Shown: positions 29,401 to 38,007 of the stretch, piece after piece | How positions within the stretch are numbered: position 1 is the stretch's first letter | Layout: each line of letters starts with the position of its first letter | NCBI GenBank assembly: GCA_019914945.1 | Contig: CM034101.1 | Location: 12,721,188 to 12,785,187 of the forward strand | DNA: 64,000 bases | Source: Typha latifolia | Lineage: Eukaryota > Streptophyta > Magnoliopsida > Poales > Typhaceae | Direction of reading: 5' to 3' | Made by a program: the position numbers and the translations under genes | The notes under the pieces: model-generated | What the model was told of the DNA's origin: nothing | Seen by the model: only the letters and a program-made list of their open reading frames with translations | Databases searched by the model: none

Positions 29401-31414
29401 AGTAAAAGCTCTGAATGTCAGTACTTGCACAACACCTCTTTCCACCATAAAATATGGGACTGATTGGCTTCTTCGCTAAGACACTTTTGTTTGTTCACTT
29501 TCCTGGTTGCTAAAGGAACTCCTGTTGAAGCTTTATTTGGTCTATAACAATATTTTCTTTCAGACAAACTGCAACAATATCAGTAATGCGTGAGCAAAAC
29601 CAATAATGATGTATTATAAGATAAGCCTTCAAAGAAATAGCAAATGCATTCATGTACCAACTAAACTCGGAGAAAAGATATGTGGCAGATTCATATGTTA
29701 GTTATAGGGAAAAAAATCAGCATCATGGATATACAGAGAGGCACATAAATCAATGTGCTCTTTGACTTGTCTCATACTACTGCACACACCTCCATTTAGC
29801 ATATAAGCGCATGAAGAAGAAAGTTTATAAATGCCCATTCTCAGGACAAAAGCTCTTGAGGACTTTGCCTAAATTACAGTACAGCTCAAAAACACCACAA
29901 TAATCCAGTCTTATGGAATTTCAGTCAGAGTCATCTATTTAAGCACTTTAAATTTTGACAAGTCTTAAGAGGACCACATGCTATCAAACGATGGCCTTTC
30001 ATGGAGTCAAACAACAATGTATAGAGCTTTCTATAAGAGTGACTTTTGAATTAATGGTTTCATCCTGCTTCAATTAAATGCAAACCAAGGACTCAAGGAG
30101 CCCTCTCCTTCGAAAATTCAAATATCATCACAACCTTGGCAGGGCAAGGAGCAAAATGGTTTCAAAATTTCTGGTATACAGATATTTCGGCAAGTTTCAA
30201 ACTACCAAAAGAAACAAATAACATCAAGTACATGTGAAATACATTATCAAAACCAAGCAACTTTGATCATCACACAACCAGATGAATCAGAAGAAATGTA
30301 TATAAGGAAAAAGTGCTGTGAAGAAAAGCATCCTTCATATCCACTAATCTATGTGCTTTGTGGCGGTACCACATCGTGAAGCTTTTTAGCTGTATTGAAT
30401 AAATTATCAGAACAACCAAGTAACACAAGTATATTCCTTCTATTAGCAAACATCCACAATATCCTCCTGCTAACAACATCTTGTGATCAAAAATCAAAAT
30501 AACCAAATACAAGAAATAGCATTTTAAGTATGATTGGGTGCAGAAAAAAGGCAAAGAATTGTATTAAGGCACCTAAAACATTAGTTCATCCTTGCCTATA
30601 AACACCTTTGCCAAAATATTAATTGCCAATCAGCCATTCTTTTAACCAGATTATTTCAGCAGAAGTAGCTTGGACTAGCAATTAAGTTGAAAAAAGAAAG
30701 GGATTATAGTAGGTTAATACGCCAGTCAGTTTGGAAACCAAAGGATAATTCAAATCAATACTGGCTGTCTAAATGCTTTATATCATCAACATTCAAAGAG
30801 ATCTAAGCAATATGATGTCTTTTGAAGGAATACATATGGAATTTGATAGAACCAAAGAACAATGTTTGCAGCAAGTTGCTACTGTCTAGCTGTGATCAAA
30901 TTTACACCCGGAAAACCTTTTAGGTGGTTATATGTTGGCCTCGTGAAATTCCAGCTCATGCTCGAAAAATTTCACAACTGCTACCAATTTTCAATTCCAT
31001 TATCATATTCCTTGGCAAGAAAATAAGTCTCCACGAGACCTTCAATCGCGAAATTCTAAGTCAAGAAACGCATCTCTTATATGGGAAAAGAAATATACCT
31101 AATTAACCATAAACCACCACCCATACATCTTTATCAACCACAGAATCAACGACAAAACCTATGTAATACAGAAATTGTGTGATTTCAATCTGACGAAGGG
31201 ACGAGAGACAAACACGAGCATTGGAGAACCCAAGAAACAAGTCAAATTTCCACTGCGTATCGAAAAAGAAAACCAAAAGAGTCTACGGATTCGAAACTTA
31301 CAGCGGAAGGGGCGATTTCTTGAACCGACGAAGAACGGAGGGTTGCAGAGACCACGCGATGGAAAGCCAGCGAGGCGACGAGGCCATGAGAGAGCTTGTT
31401 ACGAGCCGATGCAT
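2415..31414 (-). CDS. MSH1: MSH1, organellar DNA mismatch-repair/recombination-surveillance MutS homologue (5' part; 3' end outside window)
   Basis: Twelve exons were read by matching splice sites and phase (minus strand): 31302-31414, 29436-29568, 29242-29339, 28550-28625, 27739-27858, 25355-25402, 18600-18664, 12323-12408, 9249-9413, 8876-8985, 2587-2692, 2415-2490. Phases join without a break and give about 398 residues. Seen: an N-terminus rich in S, R and L starting MHRLVTSS, fitting an organelle-targeting peptide; WWKE; the MutS domain I motif GDFYEAIG near residue 142; then GHAHPGSPYV, FPDPMPVVG, EDGLTEEA, WGEC and LGTATQIG, all typical of plant MSH1. Known of the family: the protein is dual-targeted to mitochondria and plastids, suppresses ectopic recombination between organellar repeats, and carries C-terminal MutS ATPase and GIY-YIG nuclease domains. 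Those C-terminal parts would lie left of base 1 and are not visible. The start at 31414 is chosen as the family-like MHR; an in-frame ATG at 31606 is possible. Introns are 96 bp to 6.7 kb, the large ones filled with repeats. Confidence 0.95.
3298..3389. repeat. Direct repeat of about 38 bp, two copies
   Basis: GGCCAAAAGCTTATGATAG at about 3298-3335 recurs with few changes at about 3351-3389, both followed by GGTAAAATATCAATAATG. Nearby, around 3560, is a minus-strand CATGGTATCAG resembling a tRNA-Met primer-binding site. The surrounding 3140-3660 may therefore be a decayed short LTR (TRIM-like) retroelement, but no paired LTRs were defined. Confidence 0.45.
4723..6937 (+). mobile_element. Solo LTR 1 (Gypsy Tekay/Del-like), TSD CCATA
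   Basis: Begins TGTAACACTC and ends GGTGTTTCA, giving TG...CA ends with a short inverted repeat. It is flanked on both sides by CCATA (4718-4722 and 6938-6942), a perfect 5-bp target duplication. No second LTR, primer-binding site or gag/pol lies between, so it is a solo LTR left by LTR-LTR recombination. It is homologous to the inverted LTR at 51484-54312. The 5' part (about 4760-5270) is C/T-rich, followed by an array of GCAGCCCACCA-type motifs. Assignment to Tekay/Del rests only on length (2.2 kb) and the TGTAACACCC-type end. It is nested inside MITE copy R1. Confidence 0.88.
5300..5550. repeat. Array of GTGGGCTGC / GCAGCCCAC motifs inside solo LTR 1
   Basis: About seven copies of GTGGGCTGC alternate with their reverse complement GCAGCCCAC over roughly 250 bp, so neighbouring units can pair as hairpins (for example around 5302-5340). 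The homologous array in solo LTR 2 lies at about 53350-53580, so the array belongs to the LTR family and not to this insertion. Confidence 0.7.
11140..11645. mobile_element. MITE-like element with long (~75 bp) terminal inverted repeats
   Basis: The left end TTTACAAATCACA at 11140 and the right end TGTGTGATTTGTAAA at 11645 are the tips of an inverted repeat running about 75 bp on each side; both arms contain CCTATTTTGTGATT. The interior is purine-rich (around 11354-11420) and holds no protein. No convincing target duplication was found, so the superfamily is open; long TIRs suggest a MULE-type MITE. It lies in MSH1 intron 8. Confidence 0.6.
13970..15134. mobile_element. CAAYGATGG hAT-like MITE, copy R3, with a nested second element
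   Basis: Starts CAACAATGGTCGTGCTGG and ends GGCACGGCCATTG. The AT-rich inner part (around 14320-14450, including ACATATATTAAACC) matches R1, R2 and R6. It is interrupted at 14525-15112 by another element. No clean target duplication was found outside it. It lies in MSH1 intron 7. Confidence 0.6.
14525..15112. mobile_element. hAT-like non-autonomous element nested in R3 (GAGCTCG-rich ends)
   Basis: Both ends are rich in GAGCTCG / GAGCCGAGC words in inverted orientation, and the right end is CATTTACACCCC, a common end of plant hAT-type MITEs. GTGGCA flanks both sides: TGGTGGCA on the left and TAGTGGCA on the right, 7 of 8 identical, fitting an 8-bp duplication with one change. The left tip (TCTCGCGAGG) does not match the right one, so the left end is degraded or misplaced. 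No ORF. Confidence 0.55.
15975..16232. repeat. Tandem duplication, about 128-bp unit x2
   Basis: The segment starting GATTCTAATAGGAACTTATT at about 15975 is repeated from about 16104 as GATTTTAATAGGAATTCATT. Shared inner words include TTACCTAAATTGACTAAC and GGACATCCCC. The copies differ at perhaps one base in ten by eye. They lie within MSH1 intron 7 in unassigned AT-rich DNA. Confidence 0.6.
17200..17850. repeat. (CT)n-bearing dispersed repeat, copy a
   Basis: A nearly pure (CT)34 tract at 17371-17439 is flanked by GGATCCGCCGATCCC, GGATCGGCCAATCC and GATCCGGGCGACCGATA words. Similar flank words border pyrimidine or purine tracts at 25690-26580, 26880-27150 and 63470-63740, which indicates a dispersed repeat carrying a microsatellite rather than an isolated SSR. 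Borders are approximate. Confidence 0.55.
18040..18318. mobile_element. Partial CAAYGATGG MITE, copy R6
   Basis: Sequence around 18100-18215 (TCATTTACAAATTACAAC, then AATACATATATTAGAACC) aligns with the inner half of R3 and R2. It is followed by the GGCACA-rich end region, including GCATGGCACATCC. The far end is not recognisable, so only one half seems to survive. It lies in MSH1 intron 7. Confidence 0.45.
19365..21762 (+). mobile_element. LTR A (Gypsy-type solo LTR), TSD GATAT
   Basis: Starts TGTAACATTC and ends TTCGGATCGTGACA. GATAT precedes it (19360-19364) and follows it (21763-21767), a perfect 5-bp duplication. The 3' part resembles LTR B (TTTGAGTGGATTCCACTCAC, then TTCGGATCGTGAC), and the TGTAAC start recalls solo LTRs 1 and 2, but overall similarity is much lower. 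No internal coding region is present. It sits in MSH1 intron 6. Confidence 0.82.
21768..24191 (+). mobile_element. LTR B, directly abutting LTR A
   Basis: Starts GTAAGAACC immediately after the GATAT that ends LTR A, and ends TTCGGATCGTGAC followed by GATAT (24192-24196). Compared with LTR A it lacks the first T and the last A of the expected TG...CA ends. The body is related to LTR A but clearly diverged, so the two are not the recently copied ends of one element. The GC-rich 5' part gives long spurious reading frames at 22255-22642. It contains a 177-bp tandem duplication. Confidence 0.75.
22884..23245. repeat. Tandem duplication, about 177-bp unit x2, inside LTR B
   Basis: CATATTTATTTTATTATATT starts at 22884 and again at 23061. 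Each copy continues through GTGCAAAATTATTATT, TTCATTCGTACGTGC and CATTTAATCATTATACT. The copies differ by only a few bases, so the duplication is younger than the divergence between LTR A and LTR B. Confidence 0.75.
25690..26580. repeat. Pyrimidine-rich tract of about 530 bp with GATCGG-type flanks, copy b
   Basis: Left flank words are AAGATCGGTCATCC and TATCGGTCATATCAGCGATA; the right flank contains TTTTGACCAATACGGCC and AAATCGGGATCAGG. Between them, 25930-26460 is almost entirely C and T. It includes three imperfect copies of a 68-70 bp unit starting at about 26114, 26182 and 26252 (CTGACTCCCTTCTCTTGATC). Reading frames here on either strand are low-complexity artefacts. It lies in MSH1 intron 5. 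Confidence 0.6.
26880..27150. repeat. (GA)-rich repeat with GGCCGATCC flank, copy c
   Basis: A purine-rich stretch (about 26945-27020) is followed by GATCGACCGATTTGGCG, CGGCCGATCCCACTC and AGATCGGCCAAAACTTGGAA. The order is the reverse complement of copy b about 300 bp away, so b and c look like an inverted pair of one repeat family. It lies in MSH1 intron 5. Confidence 0.5.
27739..27858 (-). CDS. MSH1: MSH1 exon 5, MutS domain I mismatch-recognition core
   Basis: A 40-codon exon in phase 0 with AG and GT borders. It encodes VGDFYEAIGFDACILVEH and then a segment containing GLRSDSIPKAGCP. The F-x-E triad (FYE) corresponds to the mismatch-contacting Phe and Glu of bacterial MutS, and both residues are kept here. 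This exon is what first identified the gene as MSH1 rather than a nuclear MSH2-7 protein, because the GGLRSDSIPKAGCP stretch is characteristic of the plant organellar form. Confidence 0.93.
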
Positions 31415-31744
31415 GCAGAGGGCTGGGGTTTCTCTAGGGTTTCCTTTATGGAGGAGAGCAGAGAGCGACTGGAAGGGAGGGAGAAGGAGAGAAGGGTTTA
31501 GGGTTTTGATCCTTGCGCCCTTTTGCTGCGCTTCGTTCTTCCCGCCAATATGGCGAGACTTATTGGGAAGTCGAGTACTGAGGAGGAGACACCGGCATCC
31601 GTGCACCGTGGTTGGATTTTTTTTTTTTTTTTGGTTGGATTAATTTGGCCGTTCAGCAACGGTGTTATACTGGTATACCACTTTATAACGGTTATAAACC
31701 TTCTTCAAACCATATGCAGTTTTAGGAGATGTTAGAATTTAAAA
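31415..31744 (-). promoter_or_regulatory. MSH1 5' leader/promoter with telo-boxes
   Basis: This 330-bp gap lies between the MSH1 start codon and the adjacent Pack-MULE. On the minus strand the telo-box AAACCCTA occurs at 31435-31442, about 21 bp before the ATG, and the overlapping form AAACCCTAAACCC occurs around 31494-31507. In plants, telo-boxes (interstitial AAACCCTAA) are common near the transcription starts of translation, DNA-replication and organelle-biogenesis genes. A T-run lies at 31618-31632. No TATA box was recognised and the transcription start is unknown. Confidence 0.5.
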
Positions 31745-32945
31745 AGGTTAATTACGCTAACACCCCCCAAGTATACTCTGTTTTTATGAGAACCCCTAAG
31801 TTTTTTTTTAGGTTATAATATTACCCTTAAACTTTGGTGCAGTGACTAAAAACATATAATAACCGACTATACCTTTAGTAAGTTAACGAGTTCATCAATT
31901 TATAAAAAAAATAGTAAATTACCTAACTCAAACCGCGTGTCTCCGCCACCAAACCTACGCCGATCACCTCATGAGCGTGTAACCTCCCTCTCAAAGCCTC
32001 ACCATCACTGCTCTTCGAAAACCCGATCGGCTTGGACGGAGCACAACCAATGCTTCCATCGCAATGACCATTTTCCTCTAAAGCAAGATTTGGAATGGAT
32101 CCCTTTTAGAGTAAGGATCAAGAAGCTTTCGTACCTCCTCCACTGCCTCGACACCAGTATCACAACCACTAGTATCATCCAACTCCTCTTCACTGTCGAA
32201 TTCCACAGCGGGCGAGGCGATGCTATTGGGCTCGAGAAAGGCTTGGACGAGGCCACAAAGCATGACCTCTTGCTCGATGTCGTTACTGGCATAGATCATG
32301 AATCCAGAAGTCAATGAGGCTGCTTGGCTCCTCGCCGGCACACATGCACACCTTGCTCTTGGTGGCATAGCGACTGAGCGCCTTCATGAGCTGCGAGATG
32401 ACGAGCTTGGTGAAGAAGCCAAACCCAAACGACTCAGCTAGCTCGGCCCTTTCCCTAACCCTCATTGCAGGCAGAAGCTCCTCCTCTCGCTGATGCCCCT
32501 ACGATGAAACGGGGAAAGGGGAGGAGGGCAAGGTATGAGATTAGCTATCTTGGTTGGCTGGTGCCTAGCTATAGCAAGCTGACAGCAGGGAGGTGATGTT
32601 GGCTGCCGACGATGGTGAAGGGGTGGTTGATGATGGTGAGGGGGAAGTCGATGATGGTGGATAAGGGAAGAAGATGAAAATCTTTGATAATAAGTTAAAT
32701 TTAATTATTATAGTATATTTCTTTTTTTTCTGATTTAATTAAAGGGTTTATGAAGACATCTAAGTTATTTGGGGGTTAATTAACTGTCACGTAAGCTAAC
32801 TCGCGCAATTATTCTGATGGTAGACTAACGGAAGGGTGCCATTGAAATTTTCTAAAAGTTTAGAGTTGACATTGTAACCTAAAAACGTTTAAGGAATCTC
32901 CGTGAAAGCCGAGTATAGTACAAGGGATATCAGCGTAATTAACCC
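31745..32945. mobile_element. Probable Pack-MULE with a captured gene fragment, TSD AATTTAAAA
   Basis: The left end AGGTTAATTACGCT and the right end AGCGTAATTAACCC head inverted repeats of about 100 bp with gaps and mismatches. The exact 9-mer AATTTAAAA flanks both sides (31736-31744 and 32946-32954), as expected for Mutator-like elements. The interior (about 31960-32660) is GC-richer and gene-like, unlike the AT-rich TIRs. No transposase is present. It is intergenic, 330 bp upstream of the MSH1 ATG. Confidence 0.75.
32000..32470 (-). pseudogene. Captured fragment resembling a DUF506 (PDDEXK-like) gene
   Basis: On the minus strand, overlapping frames read ALSRYATKSKVCMCAGEEP, then FMIYASNDIEQEVMLCGLVQ with AFLEP, an acidic stretch FDSEEELDD, and EEVRKLLDPYSKRDPF. 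The order (short basic/Cys region, surface hydrophobic LVQAFLE, acidic linker, LLDP...DPF) resembles the N-terminal half of plant DUF506 proteins. At least two frame changes are needed to read it through, and the catalytic PDDEXK part is not seen. It lies wholly within the element with MULE-type ends. The family match is from memory and moderate. Confidence 0.4.
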
Positions 32946-32954
32946 AATTTAAAA

Positions 32955-33479
32955 CTAAGGATAAAGTCTTTTTATCCAACTTTAGCCCAATCTTATTAGC
33001 ACGAAATTTACTTTGTTGAAATCATTAGGTTTAAATTACACTTATACTATTTGAATTTTGGTCTAACATCAAAATGACTTAGACTGTCGACTTGTTTTGT
33101 CTATCTTATTTCTCAACTCAAATCGTTCAATTTTATATGCACCTTGTAGGATTTAATTAACATTATGACAACAATATCCTTCAAATAGATAAACAATATC
33201 CTTACAATAGAAAAATATTTCCTATCGTGAGTGAAATATCATACATCCCTTCATCTCCGTCTTTAACAAAGATAGAAGAGACAACCTAAGGATCCATATT
33301 ATCCATTATGATTGTAGCATGCAAAGCCTAAAACTAGGAATGGAATGGTGTAACCCAGAGCTCCCCCTTCCTCCAACATAACATAATACTTCCAGTGCGA
33401 CCCACTACTTGCAATTGCCTCCGCATGTCATTGCGAGCCCAATCTGTGAGCATATTTCAAGGTATTAGTAGCATCAATC
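32955..33479. other. Intergenic, nothing recognised
   Basis: AT-rich sequence between the Pack-MULE and the LINE remnant. No splice-supported exon, RNA gene or repeat was recognised. Confidence 0.5.
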
Positions 33480-34480
33480 CTAGTTTTAAGCGGTCCACCA
33501 CCAAGCCCAGCGGACAAGCTGCTAACGAAGTGGTTACGTCCCTTGCTGCCCTATCGCGACTCTTGCACAACCTGTGCCACAGGCTATATAAAATATCACT
33601 AATGGAATCATCACAGGCCATCCACTAAGTGTGCCTCAGCCACCGTGGAGGAGCTAGCATCCGGATCAATCATCTCCGATCATCTCCGACACCCATCTAG
33701 ATGTCGATTCCTCAAGAGCCTTATGTTTGGGCGGGTCCAGGAAATATGCAAAAACATGCCCAATTCCACCACAAGCAAAACAAAAATCAGGGAGATCTTC
33801 ATTATCACCAATCTCTATCAGAATAACTTGCTTTAGCAACTTAGATAGATCGAGATCTACACAAATTGACTTCTTTTTTAGAAATCGTGGTGTTATCAAC
33901 ACGAAGAGGTTTACCTAGCTGAGCCCCTATTTGATAATTTTCTTCGAGGCCTGAAAGTCAAGTCTCCATAGCATGAGGTTTAGGACTTATCCCCTAATAG
34001 TCCAAGGGCCCTTGGTAAGCACTTGCACCATGTCATCTTCCGACGATAGCCAAAAAAGGTAAAACCTCACTTGCATATCAGAAGACAAGAATGGCATCGA
34101 GACCAACCATATTTTGGCTAGAACAGTCCTCAAGACCTCAATAGAAATTAATCTTCCTAAGAATTTATCATAGGTCATATTTCTACTCTTCCATGCTACC
34201 ATGCAACACATTCGGATCCATTCAAAGCAATCCTCATCATCAGTCGACACCATATTCAGTATATGTTGTAGAATAGTTCTAAGTCTTCTTAGAGCCAATT
34301 TGTATACGATATTGGCTGGATTGTTCCCCTTTACCACTTGAGCCCATGTTCCATAGCTATTGTTGACTAAAGCTATTATACAAGTCGCCTACATCGTCCC
34401 CCCCATCCCCTCGCCTGTCCCCTTAGCCCAACCATCCCCGGGTATGGCGAAATCAAATTTGCGGAAGTCGAATCCTTACT
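33480..34480 (-). pseudogene. Decayed LINE ORF1 (DUF4283 plus zinc knuckle)
   Basis: Minus-strand segments in order read GTWAQVVKGNNPAN, then DKFLGRLISIEVLRTVLAKI, the DUF4283-like end LTKGPWTIRG, a stop, LNLMLWRLDFQA, another stop, ICVDLDLSKLLKQVILIEIG, and the knuckle CFACGGIGHVFAYF. This is the usual layout of plant LINE ORF1 (or gag-like DUF4283) proteins. Several stops and frame changes break it, and the last knuckle Cys is Phe, so it cannot be functional as read. No reverse transcriptase domain lies nearby. The borders are approximate. Confidence 0.6.
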
Positions 34481-37400
34481 AATTGACTCACAGCCACCAT
34501 TGAAGGAATTATGAAACTACACTTTTAATTTTCTTGTACATATGCATCTTCTTTAATTCTTCATGGTCCACAAAAATTTTCTCTTTATGTGAGAGAAATT
34601 ATACATACTAAACTTCAGCTTTAGTGTGTAGACTTTATCTCTTTAAAAAAAGTTCTTACACTCTGTTTGAATAGAAAAAGAGAGGACAAAAAATGATTTT
34701 TCTCTTCATGTTTAGATGTACTAGAAAAAAGAAAAAAGTGGTTAAAAAAGTAATTAATTTCCTCTAATTGGATTGAGAAAAGATTAAAGCGAAAACAAGC
34801 TTTGTTCAGTCGTTCTGGTGTGTTCTGAAATTTTGATGCAGTGAAATGTAGATAGAAACTACTTAAATATATGCAATTTTATTTGTGAGACTGTGCCAAA
34901 CATCTATTAGCTTCACTTACCATTTCCAATTTGAATCACTTATCTTGATATCTGGCGATGCAGTCTAGGTTGACACTGTGGAATTCCTTTTGGACTTGGT
35001 GAGCGATTTGCATTCCACCTGGATTGTATAAAGTCGTAAATATGTTTCTTGTTATCAAAAAATATCTTCTATCGAAAATTTTGGAGTGATGAGAATGCCA
35101 AAAAATTTCACTTCAATATACCCCTACTGGTTTTCTACTTGAACTTTCCCCACTTTGGCGAAAATATAAATATTTTAATTGTAAAGTCTCTTTCGCTGAG
35201 TTCTCAACCCCTTGCGTATTGTAATCCCTCCTTTTTTTTTCCTCCTTATACATTCTTATTTCCTAATATAATTGAATGATTACCCTCTTTTCGCATAAAA
35301 AAAACATACATAAGCTTCACATATATAGGAGCAATCAAACACAAACATATGAAAATTATAAACTAATCTTGCAATGTAATTTTTCAAATAATGTTCTCTC
35401 TTTTAAATAATATATAACTGGGCCTCATCGTTTATTTCAAATATTTGTTGTTGTTGAAATAATAAGGTTCAAATCTTAACCTTGAACTCCCTTTCCACCC
35501 AAGAACAAAACCTCCGAAACTCAATTGATTATGAGAATGCGATCAAATAGATTATTATTTTAAAAAAAGAAGAAGCTAAATTTAGCTGTAACTAACCCTC
35601 GAGAGGGGTTAGGCATTTGCAAAAATAAGGTTATATAGCTTGGGTGGTATTGGATCCATTGGCCTAAACCACACGAGACCCGACATCCCTTTCTCGTGCT
35701 TGGCCGCCCAGTCAACCGCCCTATGTTTGTAAAAGAGCTGAGTAGCGCATCGCACTCGGCAACTAGCCCCCTAAAACCCTAAAGACAACTGACTTGTTCC
35801 TATCAATCTGGACTAACTCTCGCGAGTCAATCTCAACATCAACATTGTTGTGGCTTGCGACACATCAAACCTAGTCTGAGTACCCTCCCCTCAACCTACA
35901 AAGTTGACTCGCTCATAGTCAGTGCCTAGGCCACCGCCATCAAGGAGCCAGCTGTGGCCATAAGCACCATAAGCACTGCCTCAGCCCCACCTTAGGGTTT
36001 GCCTTGAGTATAAACACCATCCTTCACCTTCACCCAAACTAGCGCTGGCTGAACCCATCAAGTAGTGCGACATCTACCTAGGCTGCACCTCGGCTTCTCC
36101 TCCTATGAAGATTTTGGAATAAGAAATAACGATCAAGTAGATCATTAATGAGAAATAATAGACTTCTTTTGCTTCCTTAGTTTCTCGATTGTATTATGAG
36201 ATGTAAATTTGACTTTAACAATCTGAAAAGAAGTAAAGTTCATAGGGGAATGCGAGGAATTTTAAGAAGAAAGCTTTGACAACCACAGTTTTTGTCCTCG
36301 ACTTTGTTACTCCCTGAAAAAGTTGGGAAAGCTTCTTTCCATCCAAATCTCCATTATCATATCAGCAATTTAGTCAGATGTGCGATAGTATAAATCTTCT
36401 CACTTGTGGTATATTACAACTATTTTACAATAAGGATTTTCTCCTGTCCCAGAAGAAGAAAACAACGACACTTGCAACTTCAGAAAACAACGACACTTGC
36501 AGATGTGCGTGCTTGAGTATTAACAAACTATAATTCAGGTGGCCATGTCCTTTCTTGTGCTTCACTTTAGATGTTCTTGCCTGATTACTTGTCAACTCCT
36601 TCCAAATATTGTTACTTGTCCTTGTGTTTTTTGTGCATCTGCTTTGCATATAATGCACATGCAGGCTTGATGTTCTGCCATTTGCAACAGAAAAATTAAT
36701 AATAATGGATACCAACGAGTCTCAGAGACACTAACGAATAATGTAAGTTCAAACAGAGTATGCATGAAAATAATTCACATCAGGCTACAAAGCACTTAGT
36801 GTCCATGGATAAGTAGAATTTCTGTCAAGATAAATATTTAAAGAGCCAAATATTCCTCACCAGGTACGTGGAAATTTAGTTTAAAAGCAATCTTCAATGT
36901 GTCGAGCCTATTACAAGTAGCTTTCCATCAAGTAGTATTGAACAAGTGAATCAGATAAATTCAAGGAATGATTTTTTAGAGAGAGTATTATTTATATGCA
37001 CATACCTTCAGCTGACTAGAGATGCCGTGGATAGGTAATCAATCACCCAAAGCAAAAGCTAAGAAAATAAATCACTGTTGACAATACATGTCATTTTGAG
37101 ACAGAGAAGATTTTCCGTCATTGATGTCAGCTTGGGTGAAAAGCTCTTCCTTAATAAAAGGTCCAATTACCAAGCTCAATAACATAAAATTAGAGCATAA
37201 TAAATCTTTCAATTCTCAAAGTTCCACTTCTTCCCAAATCCTAGCATGGTGAGCTCACCTAGCTAATGAGGCTGTCCTACTTGACAGGATGGAAGTATCA
37301 AACACAAGAAACCCTATGAAATAGGAGCAATTTTAGATGAATATCCTGGTGAAAAAATATGGAGTTTCTACCTTGCAAAATATCATATTTCACTTGTGGG

Positions 37401-38007
37401 AACTCTACTGAGAATGTAAATTTATTCAAGGCTAAAACTTGAAGGAATTACTAACTAATCTTGGACATACTACTACAAGACTGAGTTGGTTACCTTGAAC
37501 TAATCCATACTGATGTGAGGATGTCATGACTTATGAAGAAGAGCAGAAGCTGATATGCCCATGGTGTGGAAAAAAGAAATATAGGTGTGCAGCCTCTACT
37601 TCAGAACTTGGTCTTGTACACATTTCAGGTCTTTAGAAATCTCAAGTACGCTTCCCTATTAGTCAGTTCAGATTCTGATAGCTCCAAATACTCGTGCAAA
37701 AATCACTTCTTTATCCACAAACATATAATTGTTGAGGAACTGAGAATTGAGTAGTATTATAGATTTTGTGTGTTCATATTGTAGGAATATTATCAATTTT
37801 ACTTGGCCAAGAACCAAAAACAAAACATGACATTCAACTCCATGGATCCATATGACATAATATCAATGGTAGCGACTGAGAGATCGTGATCACAAAAAAG
37901 CACAGAAATGAATCTCACATCAAAAGTTGAAAACATAAATTCCAAAAAAGGACACACAAAAAGATCATGCAGAAAATGGTTACCATTTGTATATTGATCT
38001 GATATTG
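34481..38007. other. Intergenic region, unassigned AT-rich DNA
   Basis: This is the spacer between the LINE remnant and the 3' end of the DUF3493 gene. The 3' UTR of that gene must lie just below 38008. A somewhat GC-richer patch at 35630-36110 looks like degraded repeat but matches nothing recognised. A short duplication of CAACGACACTTGCA occurs at about 36460-36500. The longest reading frame (36425-36715) has no domain or splice support. Confidence 0.4.

Noticed and set aside
30270..30554. Minus-strand frame containing DMKDAFLH, resembling the copia reverse-transcriptase motif
   Set aside because: The motif stands alone: no neighbouring RT, integrase or LTR sequence could be recognised. 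It lies in MSH1 intron 1. Probably coincidence or an unrecognisable scrap.
36425..36715. 96-codon minus-strand frame between the LINE remnant and the DUF3493 gene
   Set aside because: No recognisable domain, no flanking splice-supported exons, and unremarkable composition.
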